From: JBBRCE01 sp038205115 | Lineage (GTDB): Bacteria; Planctomycetota; Planctomycetia; Pirellulales; JBBRCE01 | Reading direction: 5' to 3' | DNA: 64,000 nucleotides | NCBI GenBank assembly: GCA_038205115.1 | Contig: JBBRCE010000022.1 | Coordinates: 1-64,000, forward strand | Shown: positions 16,334 through 25,615 of the stretch, in pieces | How the letters are laid out: each line of letters opens with the position of its first letter | How positions within the stretch are numbered: the first letter of the stretch is position 1 | Translations under genes and position numbers: made by a program | The notes under the pieces: model-generated | The model's database searches: none | Told to the model about the DNA's origin: nothing | The model's input: only the letters and a program-made list of their open reading frames with translations

Positions 16334-16918
16334 ATGGCGGGTATCCAAGCTGTACTCCAAAAAGTCAGTCGAGAAGTCTGGATCGTCACCGCGGCACACC
16401 AAAGTCAGCGCGGTGGGCTGACCGCAACATGGATCAGCCAAGCTTCGCTTGACCCGGAGCGTCCATTGTTGGTGGCTGGATTGGCGGTGAACCACTTCAC
16501 CTGCGAGTTGGTGATTGGCTCAGGCCGGCTCACGGCACATCTGCTGTCGGACCAGCAGGCGAATTTGGCATGGCAATTTGCCAGCAGCTCGGGAAGAGAC
16601 TCCGACAAATTTGCCGGCCTACGCTGGTCAAACTCGCCGCTGGGAACGCCGCGACTGGATGATTGCCCAGCCTGGCTGGACTGTCGGGTGATCGAGCACC
16701 ACGATACCGGCGATCGGCGATACTTTTGGGCGGAAATCGTCGACGGCCAATTGCAGCACGACTTTCGCCCGTTGACCGATCACCAGTTATTCGCGAGCGG
16801 TACGCCAGCCCAACTGCAGGCCGCCAAGTTGGGCCTGCAGTTGGATCTGGAAATTCAGCGTCCACTGGCGCAGGCTTGGCGCCAGGGCCTTGCTCCCCGG
16901 CCGTCGGAACGGAGCTAG
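16334..16918 (+). CDS. flavin reductase-like protein (FMN-binding split barrel)
   Basis: 194 residues from the ATG at 16334, behind AGAGGAA. Split-barrel flavoprotein pattern: VWIVTAAHQSQRGGLTATWISQASLDPERPLLVAGL is the opening strand set of the flavin reductase (HpaC/DIM6) family, then HFTCELVIGSGRLTAHLL and CRVIEHHDTGDRRYFWAEIVDG. Relatives use NAD(P)H to reduce FMN or FAD for a partner oxygenase, or act on flavin-linked substrates; nothing here names the partner. The stop TAG shares CTAG with the stop of the converging S4 gene. Confidence 0.82.
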   Translation: MAGIQAVLQKVSREVWIVTAAHQSQRGGLTATWISQASLDPERPLLVAGLAVNHFTCELVIGSGRLTAHLLSDQQANLAWQFASSSGRDSDKFAGLRWSNSPLGTPRLDDCPAWLDCRVIEHHDTGDRRYFWAEIVDGQLQHDFRPLTDHQLFASGTPAQLQAAKLGLQLDLEIQRPLAQAWRQGLAPRPSERS

Positions 16919-17163
16919 CCGGACACGACTTCTCCGGCGAGGTTTTTGACCCGCAACGTCTGGCCCTCCGCAACCACCACGTCGCCCACAGCCAACTGTC
17001 GACGGCGACGTGTTTCGACCTGGCCGTTGACGATCACCGCGCCGCTTTGGATCAGCAGTTTTGCTTGCCCACCGGTGCCGACAGCTCCATTGATTTTGAG
17101 AAACTGGTCGAGACACAGTTTTTCGGCCGGTTGCTCGGACCCTGGATGCATGGATTGTTTCAT
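16915..17163 (-). CDS. small RNA-binding S4-domain protein
   Basis: 82 residues forming one S4 domain: LDQFLKINGAVGTGGQAKLLIQSGAVIVNGQVETRRRRQL, matching the YbcJ/YaaA group (S4 domain alone, 70-80 residues). It probably binds RNA or the ribosome; function unknown. It lies 12 bases after the CLC gene on the same strand and could be its last cistron. Its stop overlaps that of the converging gene. Confidence 0.85.
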   Translation of the reverse strand: MKQSMHPGSEQPAEKLCLDQFLKINGAVGTGGQAKLLIQSGAVIVNGQVETRRRRQLAVGDVVVAEGQTLRVKNLAGEVVSG

Positions 17164-17175
17164 CTTATGTCGAGC

Positions 17176-19077
17176 TCAATTTCTCGCGGCCGTGCTCGGT
17201 TCGGCAGGGCCGTGCAAACGCTGTAGGTAGGCGCTGGCGACTTCGAAGCGGCCGATCATGCCGACCAACTTGCGGCTATCGAGACTGTCGACAATGGGCA
17301 ACCGGGGCAGATCGTTTTCGACGAATAATTCCTGCGCCCGATCGAGCGTGAACTCCGGCAGCAGCGGATGGACGTCGGAACGCATTAGGTCCACCGCCAG
17401 CACCAACGAAGTCAATTCCGGCGATTGCGAAGCCAAATGCACTTCTTCCAAGTTGACCACGCCCAACAATCGATTGGACGCATCAATGACCGGCAAGACA
17501 ACTTCATTTGCCTCGCGCAGACGTGCCATCACGTTGGCGAGCGAGTCACTCGCGCGGAGCGAGACAATCGCTTTGGAAGATTCCAGAAATTGGCTCACGC
17601 GCACGCCGGCTAACACTTGGCGAACAAAGGCACCGCGATGTGCCAGCGACATCGAGCGTCCCTCGACCTGCGATTGATAGATGGACATTTTGTCGGAAAA
17701 GATGAACGACAACGTGCAAACCCACAGCGAGGGCAACAGCAGGCTGTAGCCGCCCGTCATCTCGCTGACAATGATCAGCGTGGAGAACGGCGTCTTGGCG
17801 GCTGCGGCGAAGAATCCCGCCATGCCGACAATCACAAAACTGGCCGGGTGCGGTACCAGGTGCGGCGCAAAGCTATGAATCGCCATTCCTAACGCGCCGC
17901 CGCCGCAACCGCCAACCACCATCGACGGACCAAAAATGCCGCCGGACCCGCCACTGCCAATCGTCAAACCGGTGGTGAGGATTTTTCCCAGTGATATGGC
18001 CATTAGCAGCACGGCCGTGCCGGCGACACTAAACCCCATCAGCGGCTGGCCATCGAGCGTCATCGACGCCTCTAATGAGGAATAGCCGAACGCCATCACC
18101 GCGAGTACCAATTTGTTTTCCTTAAACAGAAAGTAGAGCCCGCAGCCCACCAGTCCGGTCAGCAGCGCGCCGATGGCCGGTTTGAAATGATGTTTAATGG
18201 GAATTCGGTCGAACACTCCCTTCATGCCATAAAACGAACGCGTATAGAGCATCGATAGCAACACCATGAACACGGCCAGCAACGTGTATGGCCCAAGTTC
18301 CCAAGGATTTGTGAACTTCAGATCTGGAATATTGAATAGCGGTTCCCAGCCTGAAAACGCGCCATAAACGCAATACGAGACTACGCTGGCGATGCCTGCT
18401 GGCAGAATCACTTCCGGCTCGAATTCCGGCGAAGCATACATGACTTCGGCCGCGAAGATTGTACCGGCCAGCGGCGCACGGAAGATGGCGCCGATTCCGG
18501 CGCCCATACCGGCCGCCATCAACACGCGGCGTTCCGAAGGACGCAATTTCAGCAAGTTGCCCAACAGCGAACCAAATCCGGCGCCAATTTGCGCAATCGG
18601 TCCTTCGCGTCCGCCCGAACCTCCGGAACCGAGCGTTAACGCGCTGGAAATGATCTTCACGATCGGCACGCGTGGGCGGATGTAGCCGTTGCGATTATGA
18701 TAGGCGTCAATGGCCGAATCCGTGCCGTGGCCTTCCGCTTCGGGCGCGTAATGAAACACGATGAGTCCGCTCAACAGGCCGCCCACCGTTGGTACCAGAA
18801 TCAAAAGGCACGGCACCAGCGGATGATCGACAACGTGCAAAAACGAAACGGTCGGTTCGCCGCCCGGATGCGGTTCCGGGTAGTAGCCGCAGACCACGCC
18901 CAACGCGTAATGTTCGACCACTCGCGTGGCCACATAGAAAAAGATCGCGCCCACGCCCGCCACCACGCCAACCACTGCCGCCAGACCCATCGGTCGAATT
19001 TGCGCGCGGAATCGGTCGCGACCCAAACTCAAAACCCTTGGAATTCGGCTAGAAACGTCTTTCGCATCGCTCATCAT
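17176..19077 (-). CDS. CLC-family chloride channel with C-terminal CBS domains
   Basis: 633 residues from the ATG at 19075-19077, behind GGGAG. The frame is open much further upstream, but that part is Ser/Arg-rich and overlaps the DUF11 gene on the same strand, so I reject it. CLC motifs: GSGGSGGREGP carries the gating Glu, and GSGGSGGIFGPS the second selectivity loop. About ten membrane helices, then two CBS units (about 510-570 and 575-630), which usually bind adenine nucleotides. In E. coli ClcA the proton-path Glu (IIEEM) is needed for H+/Cl- exchange; here the equivalent reads AAEVM, so the second Glu is Val, as in the channel branch. I infer passive chloride conductance. Confidence 0.9.
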   Translation of the reverse strand: MMSDAKDVSSRIPRVLSLGRDRFRAQIRPMGLAAVVGVVAGVGAIFFYVATRVVEHYALGVVCGYYPEPHPGGEPTVSFLHVVDHPLVPCLLILVPTVGGLLSGLIVFHYAPEAEGHGTDSAIDAYHNRNGYIRPRVPIVKIISSALTLGSGGSGGREGPIAQIGAGFGSLLGNLLKLRPSERRVLMAAGMGAGIGAIFRAPLAGTIFAAEVMYASPEFEPEVILPAGIASVVSYCVYGAFSGWEPLFNIPDLKFTNPWELGPYTLLAVFMVLLSMLYTRSFYGMKGVFDRIPIKHHFKPAIGALLTGLVGCGLYFLFKENKLVLAVMAFGYSSLEASMTLDGQPLMGFSVAGTAVLLMAISLGKILTTGLTIGSGGSGGIFGPSMVVGGCGGGALGMAIHSFAPHLVPHPASFVIVGMAGFFAAAAKTPFSTLIIVSEMTGGYSLLLPSLWVCTLSFIFSDKMSIYQSQVEGRSMSLAHRGAFVRQVLAGVRVSQFLESSKAIVSLRASDSLANVMARLREANEVVLPVIDASNRLLGVVNLEEVHLASQSPELTSLVLAVDLMRSDVHPLLPEFTLDRAQELFVENDLPRLPIVDSLDSRKLVGMIGRFEVASAYLQRLHGPAEPSTAARN

Positions 19078-19180
19078 TGACTCCCATCGTTTGCATTCGA
19101 AAATTGACCGCAGTGTGCATGATAAGGCGATCGATGGCCGACGGGTAGGACAAACCGCTGATGCTGCTGGTCCGTCAACG

Positions 19181-19210
19181 AAAACAGCGTCGGGACGATG
19201 CCCGACGCTG
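19181..19210 (-). terminator. intrinsic terminator of the DUF11 gene
   Basis: CAGCGTCGGG (19185-19194) and CCCGACGCTG (19201-19210) pair perfectly, 10 bp, with a six-base loop. On the minus strand the stem is followed by ttttcg. It starts about 30 bases after the stop at 19241. Confidence 0.7.
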
Positions 19211-19240
19211 CAGTTCGATGATCGAAAAAAGCGGATGCGT

Positions 19241-22063
19241 TTAGCGGCGCGGCGCCAGGCCGCCACTACGCCCGGCTTCACGTGGCAGCATGTCGTTTTG
19301 CAATGGAACCGGATTCGCGGACGGCAAGCGAGCCGGGCTCTTGCTGGCCAGCGGACGCTCCTCGTTGACGCGTGCTTCGATACCTCGCGACGTGCTGGAT
19401 TTGGGCTCGGCGCGAAACGCCGAACCATCTTCGCCGTAGCAGAGCATCGTTTGCGACGTTGCCAGATTGACGTCCAACGCTTCGCACTTGACTTCCGTGC
19501 GGAAGGTATGCTTGCCAGCGTTTTCGACCTTAGCCCGCACCTTGAGGACCAACTCGTGGCCGGCCGGCAAAGTTGTAATCGGCTCAAAAATAACCTGCCC
19601 ATCGTCGTTGTCGAACAAGGTGTAGGGCGCGCCCTGAGCAGCCACCGGGCGAACTCCATTCGAGAAGAACGCGGTGATATCCACATTTTGCGCTGTCTTG
19701 CTGCCGCGATTGCGAAGATGGACTTCGTAGGTCACCTCGTCGCCAACGCTAATCGGGCCGGCCGGATCGACGACATCCAATTTTAAGTCGGCGACGGCTT
19801 CCACCATGGTGTTGGCGGCCGCGACTTCCGTCAGATCGGTTCCGGCGTTCGCGGTGACTTGCAAGCGATTCTGTCCGGCGCCAATCAATTGACACTTGAC
19901 TTCCATTTCCGAATTGGCGCCCGGGCGAATGCTGGACATCGACCAAACGATTTTGCCTTGATCGGCTACGAACTGCCCGCCGTTGCCGGCCGCTAGAAAT
20001 TTGGCTTGCTTGGGCAAAATCGCCACGATCTGCACATTTTCCGCCGGAGCGGTGCCCGGATTCGAGACTTTGATCGTGTAGACGGCCGAGGTTCCGGCCA
20101 ACTTGGATTTGGGCGCTTCGATATCGAGTTGCAATGCCGCCCGGCGAACGATCACGTCTTCGGTGGCGCTGGTCGCCAGTCCGCCATCGGCAGTTGCTGA
20201 AGCACGCAACACCAGGTTGCCCACCTGACGCGCGGTCAGTTCGATCTCGACCGACTTGGTTTCGCCAGCCTTGACGAGCCCCATGTTGTGATTGACCGGA
20301 CCTTCTTGCGAATCGCCCACGGGCGGCAGCGTCAGGATCACATTTTCGGCGTCGCCGCTGCCAGGATTCGAGATCGACAGCTTGTAGACCTTCGATTCAC
20401 CATACAGTACATCGGACGGTCCGGTGAGCGCCATCTGCAGCTTGGGCTCCTGCACTTCAACCAGCGATTGCGCCGAAGCTTGCGAGAACGTCCATTGCAC
20501 GCCCAGATCGAACGGCTTCGCTTTACGCGGAATCAGCTTCAATGTCAGTTGTTCGTGCCCACGAGCATCGAGCTTGGCAATTCGCCATTGAAACGGTTCG
20601 CCGGAGTTTTGCGCGGCCGGACGGGTGTTGCCGCTTGTGGCCTGCGAACCAACCACTTCCGTCCAGTCAGGAATTTTGATGTTGACCAGCACGTCGGCCG
20701 CTGCCGCTTCACCGTCGTTTCGCAACATGATGGTGTAGGCGGACTCTTTACCGACGACGATGGTCCGCGGACCGGTTGTATCGGCGGCCAGCAGCGGTGC
20801 CTGACGTGTATCGTTCGAAGGCGTGATTTGCGGAATCGGTTTGGCGACCTCGACGTCTGGGCGCGTGGTGTCCAAGGACGCCGGCCCTTCGGACACGCCG
20901 GTCGCAATGGGCGAAGCCAGCGGCTTGGCACCATTGCGGCGAGATGATTTGACTTCGCCCGCGGATCGTGGTGTTGCGTCGACGTCCACAAATTGTTCGG
21001 CCGATTTGGCGCCGATTGCCGGTGCCCCTCGGTCCACGCCCCGCGCTGCTGGCTGCTGCGCGACACGGGTTTCCGGCGGCAACGGCCCGGCAGATGGTCC
21101 CTGCGCTGGCCGAACGTTGGTGACCGGCTGGCCTTGATTCGCACGCTGTGCGGCGTTCAGACGATCTTGCAGCGAACGCTGCGCGGCATTGGGCGATGGT
21201 TGCGAAGAATTTTGTCGACCCGTCGAGGCCGGCGCATCGTCGCTGGCGTAGGCTTCGCCGCCGTCGGCAGATTTGCTTTGCAGACGCGAATACGGATTAT
21301 TCGGCTGATCACTGGCCATAGCTTCGCCGCCGCTGCTGGGCTGAGCGTTGCGACGCATCGATCCATTGCCAGCCTGGTTGTTGCCGGCCTGATTGTTGCC
21401 AGCCTGATTGTTGCCAGCCTGATTGTTGCCGGGCGTGTTACCAGCGTTGCTGGGATATTGGACCTGGCTATTCGAGCGCTGCTGCGTGCCGCCAGACTGT
21501 GGCCGCGAGCCACTGGGCTGCGTATATTGACGATTTGCCGCTGGATTGAAGGACTCGCTGTTTTGCGAATTGGAATTCGCAGGCTGGTTTTGCGCTTTGT
21601 AAGTTGGACGATTTTGGTTGCCACCGCCAAACGACTGGTTTTGATCGCCGTTCTGCGAATTCGGATTGTTGTACTGCGAATTCGGATTGTTGTACTGCGG
21701 ATTTTGGTTTTGATTGTAGAACGGACCGGCGTTGCTACCTTGCTGATTGCCGCTTTGCTGGTTGCCAGATGGCGGATTTTCTTGGCGGCTATTGAACGGT
21801 TGCGCCGCTCGGGCACCGGTGTCTGAAGACGACGTTCCGCTGGAGCCGAGAAACTTGCGATCCGCGCCGTATGGTTCGGCCTTTCGTGGCGGGCTGTTGT
21901 CCGGCGCGGACGGCGTATCGTCGCCGATCACCGCATGGCGGAAGTTGTCCCACATTGAAGGCGGTTGATTCATCGTTCGATTGTCCTGCTGGCCAAACGC
22001 GGCCGCAGAAACAATCAAGCTAGCAAAAACCGTCAAACCGGTGACATATGTCGGGCGAAGCAT
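19241..22063 (-). CDS. large exported protein with Asn/Gln-rich head and DUF11-like repeats
   Basis: 940 residues. A signal peptide (VTGLTVFASLIVSAAAFGQQ) is followed by about 330 residues of Asn/Gln/Ser/Pro-rich disordered sequence that includes QYNNPNS twice and NNQAG four times in succession (15-base DNA repeats near 21361-21430). From about residue 430 come at least four beta-sandwich units of the DUF11 (conserved repeat) type: GKESAYTIMLRNDGEAAAADVLVNIKIPDW, then VYKLSISNPGSGDAENV, VYTIKVSNPGTAPAENVQIVA, and VTYEVHLRNRGSKTAQNVDITAFF. DUF11 proteins are cell-surface beta-rich proteins of many bacteria. There is no visible anchor; it could be part of the proteinaceous envelope. An intrinsic terminator follows. 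Confidence 0.85.
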   Translation of the reverse strand: MLRPTYVTGLTVFASLIVSAAAFGQQDNRTMNQPPSMWDNFRHAVIGDDTPSAPDNSPPRKAEPYGADRKFLGSSGTSSSDTGARAAQPFNSRQENPPSGNQQSGNQQGSNAGPFYNQNQNPQYNNPNSQYNNPNSQNGDQNQSFGGGNQNRPTYKAQNQPANSNSQNSESFNPAANRQYTQPSGSRPQSGGTQQRSNSQVQYPSNAGNTPGNNQAGNNQAGNNQAGNNQAGNGSMRRNAQPSSGGEAMASDQPNNPYSRLQSKSADGGEAYASDDAPASTGRQNSSQPSPNAAQRSLQDRLNAAQRANQGQPVTNVRPAQGPSAGPLPPETRVAQQPAARGVDRGAPAIGAKSAEQFVDVDATPRSAGEVKSSRRNGAKPLASPIATGVSEGPASLDTTRPDVEVAKPIPQITPSNDTRQAPLLAADTTGPRTIVVGKESAYTIMLRNDGEAAAADVLVNIKIPDWTEVVGSQATSGNTRPAAQNSGEPFQWRIAKLDARGHEQLTLKLIPRKAKPFDLGVQWTFSQASAQSLVEVQEPKLQMALTGPSDVLYGESKVYKLSISNPGSGDAENVILTLPPVGDSQEGPVNHNMGLVKAGETKSVEIELTARQVGNLVLRASATADGGLATSATEDVIVRRAALQLDIEAPKSKLAGTSAVYTIKVSNPGTAPAENVQIVAILPKQAKFLAAGNGGQFVADQGKIVWSMSSIRPGANSEMEVKCQLIGAGQNRLQVTANAGTDLTEVAAANTMVEAVADLKLDVVDPAGPISVGDEVTYEVHLRNRGSKTAQNVDITAFFSNGVRPVAAQGAPYTLFDNDDGQVIFEPITTLPAGHELVLKVRAKVENAGKHTFRTEVKCEALDVNLATSQTMLCYGEDGSAFRAEPKSSTSRGIEARVNEERPLASKSPARLPSANPVPLQNDMLPREAGRSGGLAPRR
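21361..21430. repeat. 15-bp tandem repeat, four copies, in the DUF11 gene
   Basis: The unit attgttgccagcctg and near copies repeat in frame and encode NNQAG. The copies are close to identical, so the tract is probably unstable in length. Confidence 0.7.
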
Positions 22064-22318
22064 GTGCGGATGTCCTCAATTCAGAACCTGTCGCGGCTGA
22101 GAATAGCCGGTCGCACGGTCTGTATCGACTTTTCCGACTGTAGGGATTAAGCCAATTTCGAGGATTCTTCCAACGCTGGCATCAATGCAGCGCGACGCGG
22201 CAAGCTGGGAAAACTAGCGAGCTGCATCTCAACGCGCTACCCCGCTGTGCCAAGCTGGCACGTAAGCTGTTTCATCAAAGCCGCTGGCACGAACTGACGG
22301 CCCGGCTAGCATCGGCGT
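22064..22318. other. intergenic stretch of 255 bases
   Basis: Upstream of the DUF11 gene and downstream of the DUF1501 gene on the same strand. One GCTAGC at 22305-22310. Nothing else is recognised. Confidence 0.4.
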
Positions 22319-23647
22319 TTACGAAAAGAGTTCGCTGACCACCGCGCCGCCGTCCACCGTTTTCAACGGGCGATCGTCCGGCGTGTAATACTCTTCCGTG
22401 GGATCGAGTCCCAGCACGCTGCAATACGTAGTCATCAAATCCGGGATCGTGACCGGTCGATTGGTGATTTCCACGCCATCGGCATCGGTCGAGCCAATCA
22501 CTTGCCCGCCGCGTACGCCGGCGCCCGCAAGCGCCGCCAGCCAAGCCTTGCTGTAGTGATCCCGTCCGCCACCTTGTTCTTTAAAACTCGGCGTGCGACC
22601 GAATTCGCCCATCCAAACCACCAGCGTGTTTTCCAGCATGCCGCGGTCGGCCAAGTCTCGCAGGAGCGTGGCATAAGCCGGATCGACAATTCCGCACAAT
22701 TTTTTATTCGAAGCAAATGCGCTTCCGCGATGCGTGTCCCAACCTTGCGTGTCTTCGGCGCTAAGCACTTCCACAAAACTCACGCCTTGCTCGATCATTC
22801 TCCGGGCCAGCAAGCAACCTTGTCCAAACGACGTTCGTCCGTACGCGTCGCGGAGCGAGTCACGCTCTCGACTGAGGTCAAACGCGCCCAGGCGAGGGCT
22901 GAGTGCAAATCGGGCGGCGCGATCGTAAATATCGTGCTTCGCTTTCACCAACGCTTCCGTACCGCTACTGGCAAATTGCTGATCGAGCTGCTGAGCCAAG
23001 GCAAACCGCCGTTTGAAGACCGCCGTAGGCACTTGCGGCGTCACATCGGCGGGCAATTCGCCCGGTTCCTGCACGCGGAGCGGGTTGTATGTCACTCCCA
23101 GCACACCTGCCGACGGGTTTCGGCTGGGATAGTCGTAACGTGCCTTGCCAATCCGGACAAATGCAGGCAGATCGAAATTTGGATCATCGCGATGTTTTGC
23201 TACCATCGATCCCCACGTGGGATGCTCGACGCTGGGAGTGAATTTATAACCGGTACGCACGTAGCGAATCGCCAGATCATGCTCTGTCGGGCCGCCGGAC
23301 ATCGATTGAATCAAGGCAATCTTGTCCATCACCTGGGCCGTCTTCGGCCAATATTCGGCAATCGGCACGCCCGGCACGCTGGTGGCAATGGATTTCGCCG
23401 GGCCTTGATATTTTGACATCGGCTTGGGATTGAACGTCTCGAACTGGCTGGGGCCACCATCCATCCACAGCAAGATCATCGACTTGCCGGACTTCTGTAG
23501 TTCGGCTGCCTGCGCCAACAGCCGGTCGCGCCAGCCGAACGAGATCATGCCGGCCACTCCGGCGATTCCGCCCAACTGACGCAAAAATCCGCGGCGGCTC
23601 ACGCTACCGTCGGAGCGAACATCGATTTTCAAGCCCGATCGAAACAT
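22319..23647 (-). CDS. DUF1501 protein with Tat signal
   Basis: 442 residues. The N-terminus VSRRGFLRQLGGIAGVAGMISFG is a twin-arginine signal, so it is folded before export. The DUF1501 block begins KSMILLWMDGGPSQFETFNPKP, with later motifs SGGPTEHDLA, QGWDTH, and VVWMGEFGRTPSF, which resemble the alkaline phosphatase/sulfatase superfamily. It follows the DUF1549/DUF1553 gene by 111 bases, as in hundreds of planctomycete pairs. The biochemical role is not known. The second pair in this window lies at 39.6-44.8 kb. Confidence 0.88.
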   Translation of the reverse strand: MFRSGLKIDVRSDGSVSRRGFLRQLGGIAGVAGMISFGWRDRLLAQAAELQKSGKSMILLWMDGGPSQFETFNPKPMSKYQGPAKSIATSVPGVPIAEYWPKTAQVMDKIALIQSMSGGPTEHDLAIRYVRTGYKFTPSVEHPTWGSMVAKHRDDPNFDLPAFVRIGKARYDYPSRNPSAGVLGVTYNPLRVQEPGELPADVTPQVPTAVFKRRFALAQQLDQQFASSGTEALVKAKHDIYDRAARFALSPRLGAFDLSRERDSLRDAYGRTSFGQGCLLARRMIEQGVSFVEVLSAEDTQGWDTHRGSAFASNKKLCGIVDPAYATLLRDLADRGMLENTLVVWMGEFGRTPSFKEQGGGRDHYSKAWLAALAGAGVRGGQVIGSTDADGVEITNRPVTIPDLMTTYCSVLGLDPTEEYYTPDDRPLKTVDGGAVVSELFS

Positions 23648-23758
23648 CTGGCGCCTAGGGGGAAAATGGCACGCGGCATGCCCGCGCGGTGGCGGCTGAC
23701 CGAAGTTATATTACGGGCGACGACCAAAATAGCGTAGGGCCGACGTACAAACCGCGGA

Positions 23759-25615
23759 CTAATGCTTGGTTGTAAACTCGGTGGAATTGACCAGGCTCCA
23801 CAACAAATCTTCGAACGCAGCGCCGCGGTTATTCAGCCGCTTGATATGCGCCAGGACAATGCGCAGTTCGCCATCCGTCGGCTCGCGCGCCAGGACTTGT
23901 TCGTACAGGTGATCGATGGCCTTCCGATCGTTTTTCTCAGCAAGCAACACCTTGCTCAATTCGGTGCCGCTGCTCGGGTCGGCCTTAATAAACTGCTGCA
24001 AATCCTCGCGATTCATCAGCAGCAGCGCTTGGCCAATGGTGGGCGGAACTTGTTCCGTGCGCAGCGAAGGATCGTAACCAAAACGATCGCTCACGGCGGC
24101 CAAAACCGGATTGTCGCTCGACGTTTGCGTCGCCGCGCTCGTGGCGACATCGGCGGGAGCTGTCCGCGCCGCGGCACTGCCGGAAATGGAAACCAGTGAA
24201 GCGTTGACCGTCGGCTTAGGACTGCCATCCGGCGTCAGCGTGTCTCTGCCTGCGGTGGCAATCGCCGCAGCGCTCGCCGTCGCGCCGCTTGCGACCGGTC
24301 GGGCCACGGCATCACCGAGCGCCGAATTGACCGTCTTGGCCAACAGTTTGACTTCTTTGGCCGAAACGAGGCCCATGATTGGATCCTTGCCGACAACGCG
24401 TCGGCCCAGTTTTCGGATCGGCTGCGATGGAATTCCTAACGACGCCACAAGCTCTTGGTAGACCTCGTCGCTCCGCAATCGCCGCGGCGCGGATGCGGCA
24501 TGAGCTTTTGAGGAACCGGCCGTGGCAACCTGCCGCTGATAGGTCTCGGTGTTGAGAATCAAACGAAACAGACCCTTCACGTCATACCCCGATGCGATGA
24601 AGTGTTGCGTCAATGCCTCGTGCACGCGGGGCAGTTCGTGATCGCCATGGTCGGACATGTTGTCGACCGACGGATAGAATCCCTTGCCGGTGAGAACCGT
24701 CCAAACGCGATTCACATAAGCCTTGGCAAACCACGGGTTGTCCGACGCGGTCATCCAATCGGCCAACGCAAAGCGTGGGTCCGTGGTAGTTTCTTCGAAA
24801 TCCGCCACGGAATCGCCAGTGAACGTCACTGGCGATAGCGGCATGCGGACGAGTCCGGAATCCTTTGCGTCCGGCATCGAGTACGACGCCTCGGGCTCAA
24901 AGCAAACTTCCTTGGTGTCCGCATCCAGCCGACCGAAAAAGGCGGCCATTTGATGAAATTGGCGGCGCTTCCAATCGTCAAACGGGTGGTCGTGGCACTC
25001 GGCGCATTGAATATTGACGCCCAGAAAAATACGCGAAACTTCCGTACTTAACTTGGCCGGATTGCCTTGATGAAAACCAATGAACGTGCCAGCCGGATTT
25101 TCCTCAATGCTGCCGGTTGCCGTCACGACGTCGCGCGTGATCTCGCTCCACGGCCGGTTGCGATTCAACTGCTCCGCCATCCAAGCCTTGAAGGGGCCGT
25201 AATCCAGATTGGCTTTTGTCGGCGGCGTTACGCGATAACTGACGGTGTCGCACCAATAGTTGGCCCAATTCCCACCAAACTGCGACGCATTCAACAGCCG
25301 CTCGATCTCGCGCGAGCGCTTGTCGGGCTGATGATCGTTTTCGAACTCGTGAATCTCCGCATACGAGGGCTGCCGGCCGATCAGATCGAACGAAACGCGC
25401 CGCAGAAAATCGTCGTCGCTCACCAGCGGCGTGGTCACCGGCGTTTCGATTTCGCCATCAATGATTTCATCAAGCGCAGGGCTGGTCAGACAGCGAGATT
25501 TCTTCGCACCGTGGGCTGAATTCGCCACGAATAGCGCGCAGAGCATCACCCCCAGCACGTAACGGAAACGGAAGCGCATCATAGGTTGTCGAGTCACCGC
25601 GGCAACACTGCTCAT
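23759..25615 (-). CDS. DUF1549/DUF1553 exported protein
   Basis: 618 residues from 25615; a double ATG at 25577-25582 would give 606-607 and is equally possible, since neither has a good RBS. A signal segment (RYVLGVMLCALFVANSAHG) is followed by DUF1549 (about 45-250): SDDDFLRRVSFDLIGRQPSYAEI, GGNWANYWCDTVSYR, and QCAECHDHPFDDWKRRQFHQMAAFF. DUF1553 follows (about 280-430): ALADWMTASDNPWFAKAYVNRVWTVLTGKGFY, LFRLILNTETYQRQ. An Ala/Thr-rich linker of about 60 residues splits DUF1553 (near 450-510). It lacks the N-terminal PSC cytochrome that the second family member in this window has. Its role is unknown. Partner of the DUF1501 gene downstream. Confidence 0.86.
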   Translation of the reverse strand: MSSVAAVTRQPMMRFRFRYVLGVMLCALFVANSAHGAKKSRCLTSPALDEIIDGEIETPVTTPLVSDDDFLRRVSFDLIGRQPSYAEIHEFENDHQPDKRSREIERLLNASQFGGNWANYWCDTVSYRVTPPTKANLDYGPFKAWMAEQLNRNRPWSEITRDVVTATGSIEENPAGTFIGFHQGNPAKLSTEVSRIFLGVNIQCAECHDHPFDDWKRRQFHQMAAFFGRLDADTKEVCFEPEASYSMPDAKDSGLVRMPLSPVTFTGDSVADFEETTTDPRFALADWMTASDNPWFAKAYVNRVWTVLTGKGFYPSVDNMSDHGDHELPRVHEALTQHFIASGYDVKGLFRLILNTETYQRQVATAGSSKAHAASAPRRLRSDEVYQELVASLGIPSQPIRKLGRRVVGKDPIMGLVSAKEVKLLAKTVNSALGDAVARPVASGATASAAAIATAGRDTLTPDGSPKPTVNASLVSISGSAAARTAPADVATSAATQTSSDNPVLAAVSDRFGYDPSLRTEQVPPTIGQALLLMNREDLQQFIKADPSSGTELSKVLLAEKNDRKAIDHLYEQVLAREPTDGELRIVLAHIKRLNNRGAAFEDLLWSLVNSTEFTTKH

